Shown in pieces: positions 1 through 6,728 of a DNA stretch of 12,629 bases. Location: assembly GCA_052034005.1 (NCBI GenBank), contig JBPOJB010000007.1, positions 1-12,629 on the forward strand. Reading direction: 5' to 3'. Under the pieces are notes generated by a model. That model was not told the origin of the DNA, made no database searches, and saw only the letters and a list, made by a program, of their open reading frames with translations. The DNA comes from JAAYDI01 sp052034005. GTDB taxonomy: Bacteria > Planctomycetota > Planctomycetia > Pirellulales > Pirellulaceae. Made by a program: the position numbers and the translations under genes. Every line of letters starts with the position of its first letter. The first letter of the stretch is position 1.

Positions 1-153
1 CGCGCTCGTTTTGGCCGAAGGCCATATTCACCGCCACCATGATGGATGACCACGGCAAACAAGCCATCGATGCCGCCGACCGTGCTCGACACGTGCCAAC
101 AGGGACGCGACCTGTTCGCCGGTGGAACGGTCGCCATGATGCGGAACAGGGCG
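1..153. other. left edge, no supported gene
   Basis: I see no recognisable protein in any frame. On the minus strand one frame stays open from about 172 to the window edge and another offers an ATG at 40 that runs off the left edge, but neither translation resembles a family I know. It lies beyond the breakpoint that ends the methyltransferase fragment at 163-297, so it is probably unrelated sequence joined to it. A gene starting at 40 on the minus strand and extending leftward cannot be excluded. Confidence 0.3.
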
Positions 154-172
154 TTGGTTCTTTCACGTCGCC
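154..172 (+). repeat. 19-bp shared breakpoint sequence, copy 1
   Basis: The 19 bases TTGGTTCTTTCACGTCGCC occur here and again at 1859-1877 in the same orientation, with unrelated flanks on the left side of each copy. Here the sequence begins exactly where the recognisable methyltransferase reading (minus strand) ends, and it supplies the TGA stop. It may be the end of a mobile or recombining element or a trace of one rearrangement. What it is called is unknown to me. Confidence 0.6.
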
Positions 173-297
173 GGGTAGATGCCCAGTAACCCGGGGTGGA
201 TGTCGACCGCCGCCCCCACCGTCGCGCGCGGTCTGAGCGCGGCGGCACAGCCGCCGATGCCGCTGGACAGCTCGAGGACGCGTAGTGGTGCCGTCAT
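163..297 (-). pseudogene. N-terminal fragment of a C5 cytosine DNA methyltransferase
   Basis: The 44-codon frame from ATG (297) to TGA (163) begins MTAPLRVLELSSGIGGCAAA and continues to an AAVDI segment about residue 29. This matches the start of C5 cytosine methyltransferases: motif I (normally FSGIGG, binding S-adenosylmethionine; here S replaces F) and the acidic residue after the second strand that contacts the cofactor. Full enzymes are about 300 residues or more; the PPCQP catalytic motif and everything after motif II are absent. Homology stops where the 19-bp repeat at 154-172 begins, so the gene was cut by a rearrangement and is not functional. It diverges from the DsrE-like gene with 115 bp between the two starts. 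The family call rests on a short stretch, but the motif is characteristic. Confidence 0.65.
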
Positions 298-412
298 CTC
301 AGTCCCCCCGTCCGTTCTGGTGGGCCTTGGTTGGTCTGCCATCTATGATAGCGGGTACGACGCGCGCGAGCGTCGACCCACCTTTTTGCGGCTCCGACAG
401 GAACCTAGCGAG

Positions 413-766
413 ATGAGTCTGGACAATACTGTGTTTCTGGTTACCCGCGCGGGACTGGGCACCACCGCCCCCGCCGATGCCGCCTTCGGCCTCGAGATGA
501 TCGACAAGTTCTTCCACACGCTCGAGCGTCAGCAGGAGAAGCCGTACGCGATCTGTTTCTACACGGAAGGCGTGCGGCTGGTCACGGAGGGATCGCAGGT
601 TGCGCTCGGGCTGGGGCTGCTCGAGAAGCTGGGAGTCCGCATCTTGGTCTGCCAGAGCTGCCTGCAGCACTACGGGATCTTGGAACGCGTGGTGGTGGGA
701 AAAGTGGCGGGCATGCCTGACATCGTGCAGGTCATGGCGGAGGCGGACAAGGTCATTACGCTCTGA
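413..766 (+). CDS. DsrE/YedF-like sulfur-relay family protein
   Basis: This 117-residue cytoplasmic protein has no signal peptide. It reads VFLVTRAGLGTT near the N-terminus, AICFYTEGVRL around residues 46-56, a CxxC pair at Cys80 and Cys83 (CQSCLQHYG), and ends ADKVITL. That order and length match the DsrE-like domain found alone or as the C-terminal half of YedF, a Rossmann-like fold used in sulfur transfer; the conserved cysteines are the likely persulfide carriers. No TusA domain is present, and the partner is unknown. I chose ATG 413 because AGGAA lies 9 bases upstream (399-403) and the frame upstream of it is antisense to the methyltransferase fragment. The next potential gene starts 43 bp downstream. 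The family is clear; the substrate is not. Confidence 0.85.
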   Translation: MSLDNTVFLVTRAGLGTTAPADAAFGLEMIDKFFHTLERQQEKPYAICFYTEGVRLVTEGSQVALGLGLLEKLGVRILVCQSCLQHYGILERVVVGKVAGMPDIVQVMAEADKVITL

Positions 767-809
767 GCGCGCGGGTGGCTGCACCTGCACTGAACGTGAG
801 AGGAACATC

Positions 810-968
810 ATGAGACGCACGGATTTCTGTTCAGTCAAAAGCAGAAGCAGAAAGCAGAAGCAGACACTCTGGTTTCGGCTGGTTTCGGCGAGAATGCTGG
901 TTGCCTCAGCTCACAGCGCGTACTGCTTGCATCTGTGCCCGCGCTTCATCTGCCAGCCGGGAGGGTGA
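810..968 (+). pseudogene. start of an unidentified gene interrupted by repeat copy A
   Basis: An ATG at 810 follows a good ribosome binding site (GAGAGG, 798-803) at about 6 bases, 43 bp after the DsrE-like stop. The first residues are MRRTDFCSVKS; after that the frame runs through an AG-rich run (about 840-860) and into the 269-bp repeat, ending at a TGA (966-968). The 52-residue product has no recognisable domain and most of it is repeat-encoded. I infer that a gene formerly downstream in the DsrE operon lost all but its start when the repeat or an associated deletion arrived. It could instead be a fortuitous start. Confidence 0.35.
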
Positions 969-1128
969 CGCACTGGACTTCGCGGACAAGCGCGCTACGG
1001 TGTGCGTGTTGCATTGCGACACGAGACGCGGGCCGTCAGACCTGGACCGACGCGTGCCGCGCAGGTGACTGCGCTCGGCCGCGAGCGGAGCGACCAGGCC
1101 AGGGTAGCAGATAGGGTGGCCCATGCCC
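860..1128 (+). repeat. 269-bp dispersed repeat, copy A (right end missing)
   Basis: This segment aligns along its whole length with 10971-11239 (also 269 bp), by eye at roughly 85-90% identity with only small compensating indels. It begins with the terminal sequence GCAGACACTCTGGTTTCG (860-877) shared with 6867 and 10971. After GGCCCATGCCC (to 1128) similarity ends abruptly, just before the A-run and right inverted end that copy C has, so this copy lacks its right terminus. Reading frames are not conserved between copies: copy A has two extra bases near 990, so the repeat looks non-coding. Confidence 0.85.
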
Positions 1129-1137
1129 GTCGCAAGC

Positions 1138-1356
1138 TCACTGGGCGAGCAGCGTCAGGCTGCCTTTCATTCCGAGCCACCCGCGGCGTGCCAGCGGCCA
1201 CCGCGTCGTGTCGGATAGCTCAGCGGGCGGCGACAGATGAACCGCGTTGAGTTCGAGGGCACACTCACTCCCCTGAACCACGTCGGGCAGCTCGAGGATG
1301 AAATCCACGATCTTCTGCTCGCGACTCCCCTCCAGGCGTGCGCGCAGCCGGAGGTT
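1138..1356 (-). pseudogene. unrecognised C-terminal coding fragment
   Basis: A minus-strand frame is open for 72 codons between an upstream TGA (1357-1359) and a TGA at 1138-1140, with no obvious start. Its product contains LEGSREQKIVDFILELPDVV and later ELNAVHLSPPAELSDTTRWP, ending MKGSLTLLAQ. The composition looks like a genuine globular protein, unlike the arginine/serine-rich readings in the other frames. I do not recognise the family. It would be the tail of a lost gene placed between repeat copy A and the gene-poor stretch to its right. Confidence 0.35.
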
Positions 1357-1627
1357 TCACGACACACCTGTTACCCGAAATCGAGCGCGCTGATGACCGC
1401 CGGGAGCTCGCAGGAGCTGTCGGCTGACAAGTTGCTCGGCAGCACGGTTGTGGGAGTCACGTGTGGATCGAACGGAAACACTGGGGTGGTGAAAATCGGG
1501 GAAGACTTCGCCTGGCCTGTTTTGGGAAAATTTGTTCCATTGGTGATCGTTTCTGGACGTCGATGAGCAAGCCCGTGTGGCCGTACCGGCGGGATGGGGA
1601 CGCGTGGCTACGCCTGAGCTTAGGGCC

Positions 1628-1640
1628 GTCCCGTTGGGAC
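1628..1640 (+). repeat. hairpin GTCCC-gtt-GGGAC
   Basis: A perfect 5-bp stem with a GTT loop. The same architecture with the same GTT loop (GGCCC-gtt-GGGCC) occurs twice in the tandem repeat at 11464-11476 and 11595-11607, and a related hairpin with loop TAC lies at 1726-1738. Such short stems could be chance in GC-rich DNA; the repetition with the same loop is the reason to list it. Confidence 0.4.
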
Positions 1641-1725
1641 TCGGGTCTGGTGGGTGTACGCGACCCAGGGCTGCGGCCCGGCTCGCACGGCTCGCCAGGC
1701 CTGCGCGCTGGGCTGTGATAGAGCT

Positions 1726-1738
1726 GTCCCTACGGGAC
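1726..1738 (+). repeat. hairpin GTCCC-tac-GGGAC
   Basis: A perfect 5-bp stem with loop TAC, 98 bases from the identical stem at 1628-1640. It lies in the gene-poor stretch; function unknown. Confidence 0.4.
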
Positions 1739-1848
1739 GGAAGAGACTGGCTTCGTGTCGCCGCAGGGCACGGCACAACTCGTAGAGGGCCAGAGGGGGC
1801 ACCAAGCAGGTCGATGGGGCGCAGAACACCAACGACAAACGTTAACCG

Positions 1849-2220
1849 TTAAAACACCTTGGTTCTTTCACGTCGCCACGGAAACACCAGCTCGACCGCG
1901 TCCACCGCCTCGGCCAGCCGCCCTTCACCCGAAAACTGCATGGAGAGCCGCTGCCCGTCGTGCAGCACCTGCCAGCGCAACGCCGCGCCCTCGACTGGGG
2001 TCGCCCGCCACTGCATTTCACCGTCCGCGGGCGACGTGACCGAAACAGGAAGCGCGGACAGCGGCTGCCACTGGCCGTTGGACCGCACCCGTAACGTCAC
2101 GACCTGGCCCGCGCGCAGCAGGTTGGTCTCGGTGCGCGGGCCCACCTCCGTGTCCCAACTCAACCAGGTGATGCCCGCCTGATCCGCGCTCAGGTCCGCC
2201 CGCAGGCAGACGCTTTCCTC
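1849..2220 (-). pseudogene. fragment of a planctomycete secreted glycosidase-type protein, N-terminal domain
   Basis: On the minus strand a frame without a start codon reads TEESVCLRADLSADQAGITW, then LSWDTEVGPRTETNLLRAGQ, and continues to AVDAVELVFP. This resembles the N-terminal beta-sandwich region of large secreted planctomycete glycosidase-like proteins, which continue after VELVFPF with several hundred more residues. Here homology stops after ELVFP (codon ending at 1879), exactly at the 19-bp sequence shared with 154-172, and a short nonsense tail runs to TAA (1849-1851). At its other end it begins inside the last codon and stop of the PQQ-propeller gene with no signal peptide or start. 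It is therefore truncated on both sides. The fragment status is clear; the family name is from memory and moderate in confidence. Confidence 0.55.
1859..1877 (+). repeat. 19-bp shared breakpoint sequence, copy 2
   Basis: Identical over 19 bases to 154-172 and in the same orientation. On the minus strand it directly follows the ELVFP end of the glycosidase-like fragment, just as copy 1 directly follows the end of the methyltransferase fragment. Confidence 0.6.
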
Positions 2221-3496
2221 AGTCCGCAGCGATGCAGAACAGATGCTGTTCGCCGCGCAGCAGCAGCCGGTTTTCGACCGGTACGGGCGAGGCCAGGATC
2301 GTCTCGCCCATCGAGTTCTCTGCCTGGAGCTTGACCTCTCCTTCCAGGCTCAGGACGAAAATGACCCCGTCCTCCCGGACGGCGTAGAGCCGCCCGCCGG
2401 CGACCAGCGGCGACGCGTAGAAGGCCGCACGACTTCGCGGCAGATCCTGCCGCCACACCGTGGCCCCGGTGGCGGGATCGAGGCACTCGAGTGGGCCGCG
2501 GTCGCGCAGGACGTACAGATGGCCCTGGTATGCGGCGGGCGTCGGCACAAACGTACCGATGTCATCACGGTCCCACACCCGGTGCGTCTCGGTCACATCG
2601 CCCTCGCCCCCCAGCCGGACGCCGTGCAACCGCGGCTGGTCCCGATCTGCCCGGCCATGTGCCACCACCACAACATCGCCGGCAACCACCGGCGAGGCGA
2701 TCACCGGCCACATGGCCTCCGCCTCAGGGTTGAACTTACCACACGACCAGATCAGGCTGCCATCCACCGCCGCATGCAACGTCACATGTTCGGCCCCCCA
2801 CACCAGCACGGCTTCGCGGCCGCGATGGTTCACCACCAACGGGCTGGTGTATGAGTTATCCCCCTCCACAGGTGTCTGGTAGTTGCGGTCCACCTTCCAG
2901 TGCAGGGATCCTGTCTGTTTGTCGAACGCCGCCAGCCACGACTTGCCGTGATGGACCCGTGCCAGGACGACATCCAGCGCGGTCAGGACCGGCGACGTAC
3001 CGAAGTCCCAGAACAGCTCATGAGGACCATACTGGTCGACGAAGTTCGTCTCCCACCGCACCGTGCCGTCGAGGTTCACCGCCGCCAGGGTGCCGCTCTT
3101 GAAGCAGACGAAAATGCCCTCTCCGTCGGTCACCGGTGAGGGGTTGCAGCCGGAACCGTTCCGATGTTTTCCCGAGGACTCCGGGCCGAAGACCGTCTGC
3201 CAAAGCTGGCGACCGGACCAGTCGAACGCCAGGAGCGCGTCGTGGTCGTCGACCGGCGCTGTCACGAAGATCTGCCGGTTCCACACGATCGGCGTGGAAC
3301 ACCCCTTGCCCGGCAGACGCACCTTCCAGAGCACCCGGTCGGCGTCCCACTCCACCGGATAACTCCCTCCTTCGACGCTGCCGGTATCAACCGGCCCGCG
3401 CCAGCTCGGCCAGTCCGCTCCGCGGCGTTCGTCGGCAACCGCCATCTGGGCAACGGCGACGAAGAACAGTATCAGGCACAAGATGCGCTGCAGCAT
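2219..3496 (-). CDS. secreted PQQ-like beta-propeller repeat protein
   Basis: The 425-residue product starts with a signal peptide (MLQRILCLILFFVAVAQMAVA, about 1-21) and then WPSWRGP at 29-35, the hallmark of planctomycete PQQ-like propeller proteins. Repeated blade motifs follow, such as LLAFDWSGRQLWQTVF, LAAVNLDGTVRWETNF, LAAFDKQTGSLHWKVD and LECLDPATGATVWRQDL, consistent with a propeller of about seven to eight blades. Quinoprotein dehydrogenases use this fold to hold PQQ, but these short proteins lack the dehydrogenase calcium/PQQ site residues I would look for, so the role is more likely binding or scaffolding outside the cytoplasm. The ATG at 3496 has GAGGT (3502-3506) at a good distance. 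It is transcribed divergently from the ceramidase-like gene. The stop TGA (2219-2221) overlaps the start of a foreign gene fragment, so its own 3' region has been replaced. Confidence 0.88.
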   Translation of the reverse strand: MLQRILCLILFFVAVAQMAVADERRGADWPSWRGPVDTGSVEGGSYPVEWDADRVLWKVRLPGKGCSTPIVWNRQIFVTAPVDDHDALLAFDWSGRQLWQTVFGPESSGKHRNGSGCNPSPVTDGEGIFVCFKSGTLAAVNLDGTVRWETNFVDQYGPHELFWDFGTSPVLTALDVVLARVHHGKSWLAAFDKQTGSLHWKVDRNYQTPVEGDNSYTSPLVVNHRGREAVLVWGAEHVTLHAAVDGSLIWSCGKFNPEAEAMWPVIASPVVAGDVVVVAHGRADRDQPRLHGVRLGGEGDVTETHRVWDRDDIGTFVPTPAAYQGHLYVLRDRGPLECLDPATGATVWRQDLPRSRAAFYASPLVAGGRLYAVREDGVIFVLSLEGEVKLQAENSMGETILASPVPVENRLLLRGEQHLFCIAAD

Positions 3497-3633
3497 GATT
3501 TACCTCGCTGTACTGACTGAGACGCTGCCGGTCACTTTCCGCGTGTACTGGGTATTCGCCCCGATCTCGTCAAAGAAGCGGCGGCGCGCCGACGCCTAGT
3601 TTTGATCGCGAGCACACATTGTAACACATTGCA

Positions 3634-3654
3634 GCCGCGGACTTCGTTCGCGGC
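3634..3654 (+). repeat. hairpin in the divergent intergenic region
   Basis: GCCGCGGAC-TTC-GTTCGCGGC forms a 9-bp stem with one G-T wobble and a three-base loop. No clear T-run follows on either side, so it is not a typical intrinsic terminator. It could be a regulatory RNA structure in the leader of the ceramidase-like mRNA. Confidence 0.45.
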
Positions 3655-3668
3655 CGACCTTGTTTCCT

Positions 3669-3700
3669 CATACTGTCATACTGTCGCGAATCCATACTGT
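3669..3700 (+). repeat. three CATACTGT iterons
   Basis: CATACTGT occurs at 3669-3676, 3677-3684 and 3693-3700, start spacing 8 and 16 bases. The second and third copies extend to CATACTGTCGCG(G/A)AT(C)C-like sequence. Regular multiples of 8 suggest slippage duplication or a repeated protein-binding site upstream of the ceramidase-like gene. Confidence 0.5.
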
Positions 3701-3851
3701 CGCGGATCCCATCTGGCACCACAGCGACATCATGCTACAACAGGGCGGGATGGTGAGCAACGCGCGACGCACCACAGAGAACAGAGAGGGGGCGCGGGGC
3801 AGAAGCAATGTCCCCGCGTCGTCACTGGCACGTGTTCGAGGAGTCTGGGCA

Positions 3852-5234
3852 ATGAAAACATCCGTAACCCTGCTTTTCTCTCTCCTGACGTTCCACGCTT
3901 TGGCGTTCCCCTGCCCCGCGGGCAGCCCTGCCGCTACCAGGTCCGAGCCGACCACACTGATCGGTGTCGCCAAGATCGACATCACGCCGGAGACGCCGAT
4001 CCGGATGTATGGCTACGCCTCACGGACGACGGAATCCACAGGGATCGCCGGGCGGCTGTCGGCCAAGGCGCTGGCCATCGGCGGAGACGAAGGCCCCGGG
4101 CCCGCGGTGCTGTTATGTGTCGACAACGACGCGGTCCCTGGCCGGCTCCGGGAAGCGGTGTACCAGCGCGTCAATCAGCAAGCCTCCGTCGCGCCCGAGC
4201 GGTTTGTCCTGTGCAACTCGCACTGCCACTCGGGCCCCGACCTGGAAGCGCTCGAATACACCGAGGGCGAACAATACCAGCACCTCGAACATTACGCTGC
4301 GCAGCTGACCGATCGTCTCGTCCAGGTGGTGGAACAGGCGCTCGCCGACCGGCAGCTGGCACGGCTCGAACTGGCCTGCGGCCAGGTCGAGTTTGCCACC
4401 AACCGCCGCGTGCTCACCGACGGCAAGTGGACCGGTTTCGGCACCATGCTCGATGCCCCCACCGACCATGAGCTGGCCGTGCTGAGGGTTGTCACTCCAG
4501 ACGGGAGGATCCTGGCGCTGGTGTCCAATTACGCCTGTCACAATACAACGTTGGGGGAGGATTTCCGCCAAATCCACGAAGACTGGGCCGGCTGCGCACA
4601 GCAGGCGATCGAAGCTGATCACCCCGGAACGACCGCGCTGATCACCATCGGCTGCGGCGCGGACGCGAACCCGCGCCCTCGGACTACGGTTGAGCTGTGC
4701 GAGCGGCACGGCCGAGCGCTGGCGGACGAGGTGAGCCGGCTGCTGGCGGGCTCATGGACCCCGATCGCGCCGACGGTGACGGCCCAGCAGCGCACCCTGG
4801 AGATCCCCTGGCGACGGGACGTCGACTGGGATGACGCACGCGCGGCTGCCCGCAGCTCCTACACCGTTCAGGCCGCGCTCAGCAGACTCGACCAGGGCGC
4901 GACGCCGGACAACCCTCACCCGTATCGCATCACCACCTGGACCTTCGCCGATGAGCTGGCGATGGTGTTCCTGTCCCACGAAGTCGTGGTCGACTACGCC
5001 AGGCGGCTGAAGCAGGAGTTCGACCCCCAGCGACTCTGGATCACGGCCTACACGAACGACGTCGAGACGTACATCGTCTCGCCGCGGTTAATTCAAGAGG
5101 GCGGCTACGAGCCGAACAACAGCCTCAGCGCGATGGTCACCTTCGGCCAGCCCACACAGCTGGACCCGCCGATGCTCGAACGCATTGTCGGCGCGGTGCG
5201 GGAAATGCTGCCCGAGACGTTCCGCGCACGGTGA
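3852..5234 (+). CDS. exported neutral/alkaline ceramidase-like protein, N-terminal domain only
   Basis: The 460-residue product has a signal peptide (about 1-24: MKTSVTLLFSLLTFHALAF and following) and GVAKIDITPE at 38-47, the standard opening of the neutral ceramidase N-terminal domain family. NSHCHSGPD (122-130, with His124 and His126) matches the zinc-ligand HxHSGP motif; NYACHNTTL (226-234, His230) fits the second zinc histidine; GCGADANPRPR (267-277) matches the conserved GxGxDxNPxPR loop. Neutral ceramidases hydrolyse the amide of ceramide; they are about 650-700 residues with a C-terminal Ig-like domain that is missing here, as in many planctomycete members, so the true substrate is uncertain. 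ATG 3852 was chosen for its GAGGAG site and signal peptide. The next feature downstream is an antisense transposon remnant. Confidence 0.85.
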   Translation: MKTSVTLLFSLLTFHALAFPCPAGSPAATRSEPTTLIGVAKIDITPETPIRMYGYASRTTESTGIAGRLSAKALAIGGDEGPGPAVLLCVDNDAVPGRLREAVYQRVNQQASVAPERFVLCNSHCHSGPDLEALEYTEGEQYQHLEHYAAQLTDRLVQVVEQALADRQLARLELACGQVEFATNRRVLTDGKWTGFGTMLDAPTDHELAVLRVVTPDGRILALVSNYACHNTTLGEDFRQIHEDWAGCAQQAIEADHPGTTALITIGCGADANPRPRTTVELCERHGRALADEVSRLLAGSWTPIAPTVTAQQRTLEIPWRRDVDWDDARAAARSSYTVQAALSRLDQGATPDNPHPYRITTWTFADELAMVFLSHEVVVDYARRLKQEFDPQRLWITAYTNDVETYIVSPRLIQEGGYEPNNSLSAMVTFGQPTQLDPPMLERIVGAVREMLPETFRAR

Positions 5235-5253
5235 TCACCTGCAGCTTGCTCCC

Positions 5254-5685
5254 TCACGCCCCATTCAGCAGCGCAGCGACTGAATGGTCGGCCAGCACTT
5301 CGGCCCGCGCGCGTTCAATCCGGCCGGCGGGTATCGTCGGGTCGTCCGCACACAGGCGCGCGAGCATCTCGTGTTTGTCTTCGCCCCCACGGATCTTCCA
5401 AGCCACCAGTTGGCGCTCCCAGGCGTGGTCGCTGGAAAAGGAACGCGTACCCTTCCGTTGTGTGACGCAGTTCTGATGGTATTGGTACAGCACATAGCTG
5501 CGGATCCCTGCCCCAAAGTGCCCTTGTACGTGCGCGGGCAGGGGCGTTGTCTGGTGGGTGCCGTCGGGCAGCAGATACCGCAGCCGTCGATAACACACAT
5601 TATGGGCTTCGATGTTCAGGTCTTGGACGACATAGTCCTCGTGACCGTTTTGCAGCGTGCTCTCCGGCAGTCCCTCCAGCGGCAC
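5254..5685 (-). pseudogene. chimeric IS66-type transposase remnant joined to an unknown C-terminus
   Basis: The minus-strand frame from GTG 5685 first reads GHEDYVVQDLNIEAHNVCYR and DGTHQTTPLPAHVQGHFGAG, then YVLYQYHQNCVTQ. This is the conserved region just before the catalytic domain of a planctomycete group of IS66-like transposases. After VTQ (about 5458) the expected continuation is lost and the frame goes on, without a stop, as RKGTRSFSSDHAWERQLVAW to an end DHSVAALLNGA that I do not recognise. The zinc-binding N-terminus, the DDE catalytic core and the IS ends are absent. The reading is open upstream into the DUF6528 gene's last codons with only 14 bp between that stop and the GTG. It is a dead fragment, perhaps a fusion of two gene pieces. 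A translated product is possible but unproven. Confidence 0.6.
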
Positions 5686-5699
5686 GGTAAGGTTGGCCG

Positions 5700-6599
5700 C
5701 TACTGCCCCGCGCGGTCGGCGTCGAGCCAGCGGGCTTTGTACAGTCGTTCACCCGGCAACTGGATTGCGTCGGTGGGCGAAAGCAGGCTCAGCCGGTCCG
5801 TCCACCACGCCTGGTCACTGGCCTGGATAAAGGCCGTGCGGCCGCTGACCGGATGAATGCTGACCGACTTGACGTGCGACTTCTCTCCCAGGTCGGGATG
5901 CCGCCGGAATTCGTGCTTGTCACGGTCGAACAGGTGGACGCCCCGCCCGGTCGTGACGACCAGGTCGGCGGCGTGCGGGACCGCCTGGAGGTCATGGCCG
6001 TCCGCGTCCGGCAGCGGGTACTCGCCGCTGAGTGCCAGCGAGGGGCTGTCGCTCTCCCAGTCTCGGAGCTGATAGCTTTGCAGAACGCGCAGTCCGAGCG
6101 CCCACAGCAGCTGCCGCCCCTCGTCCCACACGACCCCGTGGGCTGATTCCAGCGGCGTGTCCCAGAGCGGCGTGTCGTTGGCGGCCAGGTCGAACAGCAC
6201 CAGCCGGTTGCCGTCGGCCCGCACCGAACTGGCGACCACGACGCGGCCGCGCGGCAGCAGTTCGAGCGAATGCGCATTCGGGACGTGCGCGTACCAGATC
6301 ACGCGGCCCGTCGGCCGCTCGACCAGCGCGCAGCCGCAAGACGAAGAAGAGACCAGGATGCGCGTGCCGCCGTCCACCGGCTTACAGTCGTCCGTGGTCG
6401 CAAAGGTGCCTCGCATCGCCGCGGGCAGCTGCTGACACTCCTTCGCTTTCCACGACCACACTACCACCTCAGGCTTGTCGGCGGCGGTGTCCAGGACGAA
6501 CACGGTGTCATCGCCGCACAGCACGATCGATTCGGTGCCGCGGGCGAGGACGGAGAAAAAGAGGAGCAGGGCTGCGGCGAGGAACAGGTGGCGGGTCAT
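5700..6599 (-). CDS. exported DUF6528 family protein (predicted beta-propeller)
   Basis: The 299-residue product begins with a signal peptide (MTRHLFLAAALLLFFSVLARG, about 1-21). It shows CGDDTVFVLD at 28-37, DDCKPVDGGTRILVSSS at 70-86, VPNAHSLELLPRG at 106-118, AHGVVWDE around 153-160 and DGHDL at 200-204. These motifs match DUF6528 proteins, common in planctomycetes and some soil bacteria and predicted to be propellers; their function is unknown. I chose ATG 6599 because it begins a clean signal peptide; the open frame upstream to 6728 has no coding character. Its ribosome binding site is weak. It faces away from the sialidase-like gene across a 750-bp repeat-laden region, and a transposase remnant starts 14 bp after its stop. 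Confidence 0.85.
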   Translation of the reverse strand: MTRHLFLAAALLLFFSVLARGTESIVLCGDDTVFVLDTAADKPEVVVWSWKAKECQQLPAAMRGTFATTDDCKPVDGGTRILVSSSSCGCALVERPTGRVIWYAHVPNAHSLELLPRGRVVVASSVRADGNRLVLFDLAANDTPLWDTPLESAHGVVWDEGRQLLWALGLRVLQSYQLRDWESDSPSLALSGEYPLPDADGHDLQAVPHAADLVVTTGRGVHLFDRDKHEFRRHPDLGEKSHVKSVSIHPVSGRTAFIQASDQAWWTDRLSLLSPTDAIQLPGERLYKARWLDADRAGQ

Positions 6600-6728
6600 A
6601 GCGCGTTCCGGGGGGGCTACCGATGGATCAGGGGCTGGTGCTGAGGTGCATTCTATCGGTCGCGGCGGCGCTCCGCTAGTGTGTGCCGCCCCGCTTCGAC
6701 CGCAGCGCGCTTCCGGCAGGTTCTTCAC
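6600..6728. other. short intergenic stretch upstream of the DUF6528 gene
   Basis: No gene is supported. The 130 bp separate the DUF6528 start from the end of the RND efflux relic and should contain the DUF6528 promoter on the minus strand, though I cannot point to one. A run of seven G (6611-6617) lies just upstream of the start. Confidence 0.35.

Larger units (their letters stand above)
1357..1848. other. gene-poor stretch with short hairpins
   Basis: No frame in this 490-bp stretch gives a believable protein. Readings are low-complexity or are interrupted. An A/T-richer patch lies at about 1480-1565 in otherwise GC-rich DNA. Two five-base-pair hairpins of one type lie at 1628-1640 and 1726-1738. 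The stretch ends in AACGTTAACCGTTAA-like sequence just before the 19-bp breakpoint repeat at 1859. It is probably intergenic repeat debris. Confidence 0.5.
3497..3851. promoter_or_regulatory. divergent intergenic region for the PQQ-propeller and ceramidase-like genes
   Basis: This 355-bp region must hold the promoters of both flanking genes. I see no convincing -35/-10 pair. It contains a strong hairpin at 3634-3654, a small iteron cluster at 3669-3700, and the ribosome binding site GAGGAG (3838-3843) 8 bases before the ATG at 3852. Reading frames that extend the ceramidase-like protein upstream to 3660 cross these elements and have no coding character. Confidence 0.5.

Noticed and set aside
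299..838. Minus-strand frame opposite the DsrE-like gene
   Set aside because: Antisense to a firmly recognised protein, with no domain of its own.
1002..1250. Possible small conserved protein inside the 269-bp repeat (frames at 1002 and 11014)
   Set aside because: Parts of the two translations agree, but a two-base indel upstream changes the frame between copies and there is no shared start, which argues against coding.
2243..2854. Plus-strand frame opposite the PQQ-propeller gene
   Set aside because: Antisense shadow of a gene with repeated propeller motifs; no recognisable domain.
3602..4471. 289-codon plus-strand frame overlapping the ceramidase-like gene
   Set aside because: Its translation is Arg/Pro/His-rich shadow sequence, while the overlapping frame has conserved ceramidase motifs.
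6600..6728. N-terminal extension of the DUF6528 protein to 6728
   Set aside because: The extension is Pro/Ala/Arg-rich without family similarity, and the internal ATG at 6599 begins a clean signal peptide.
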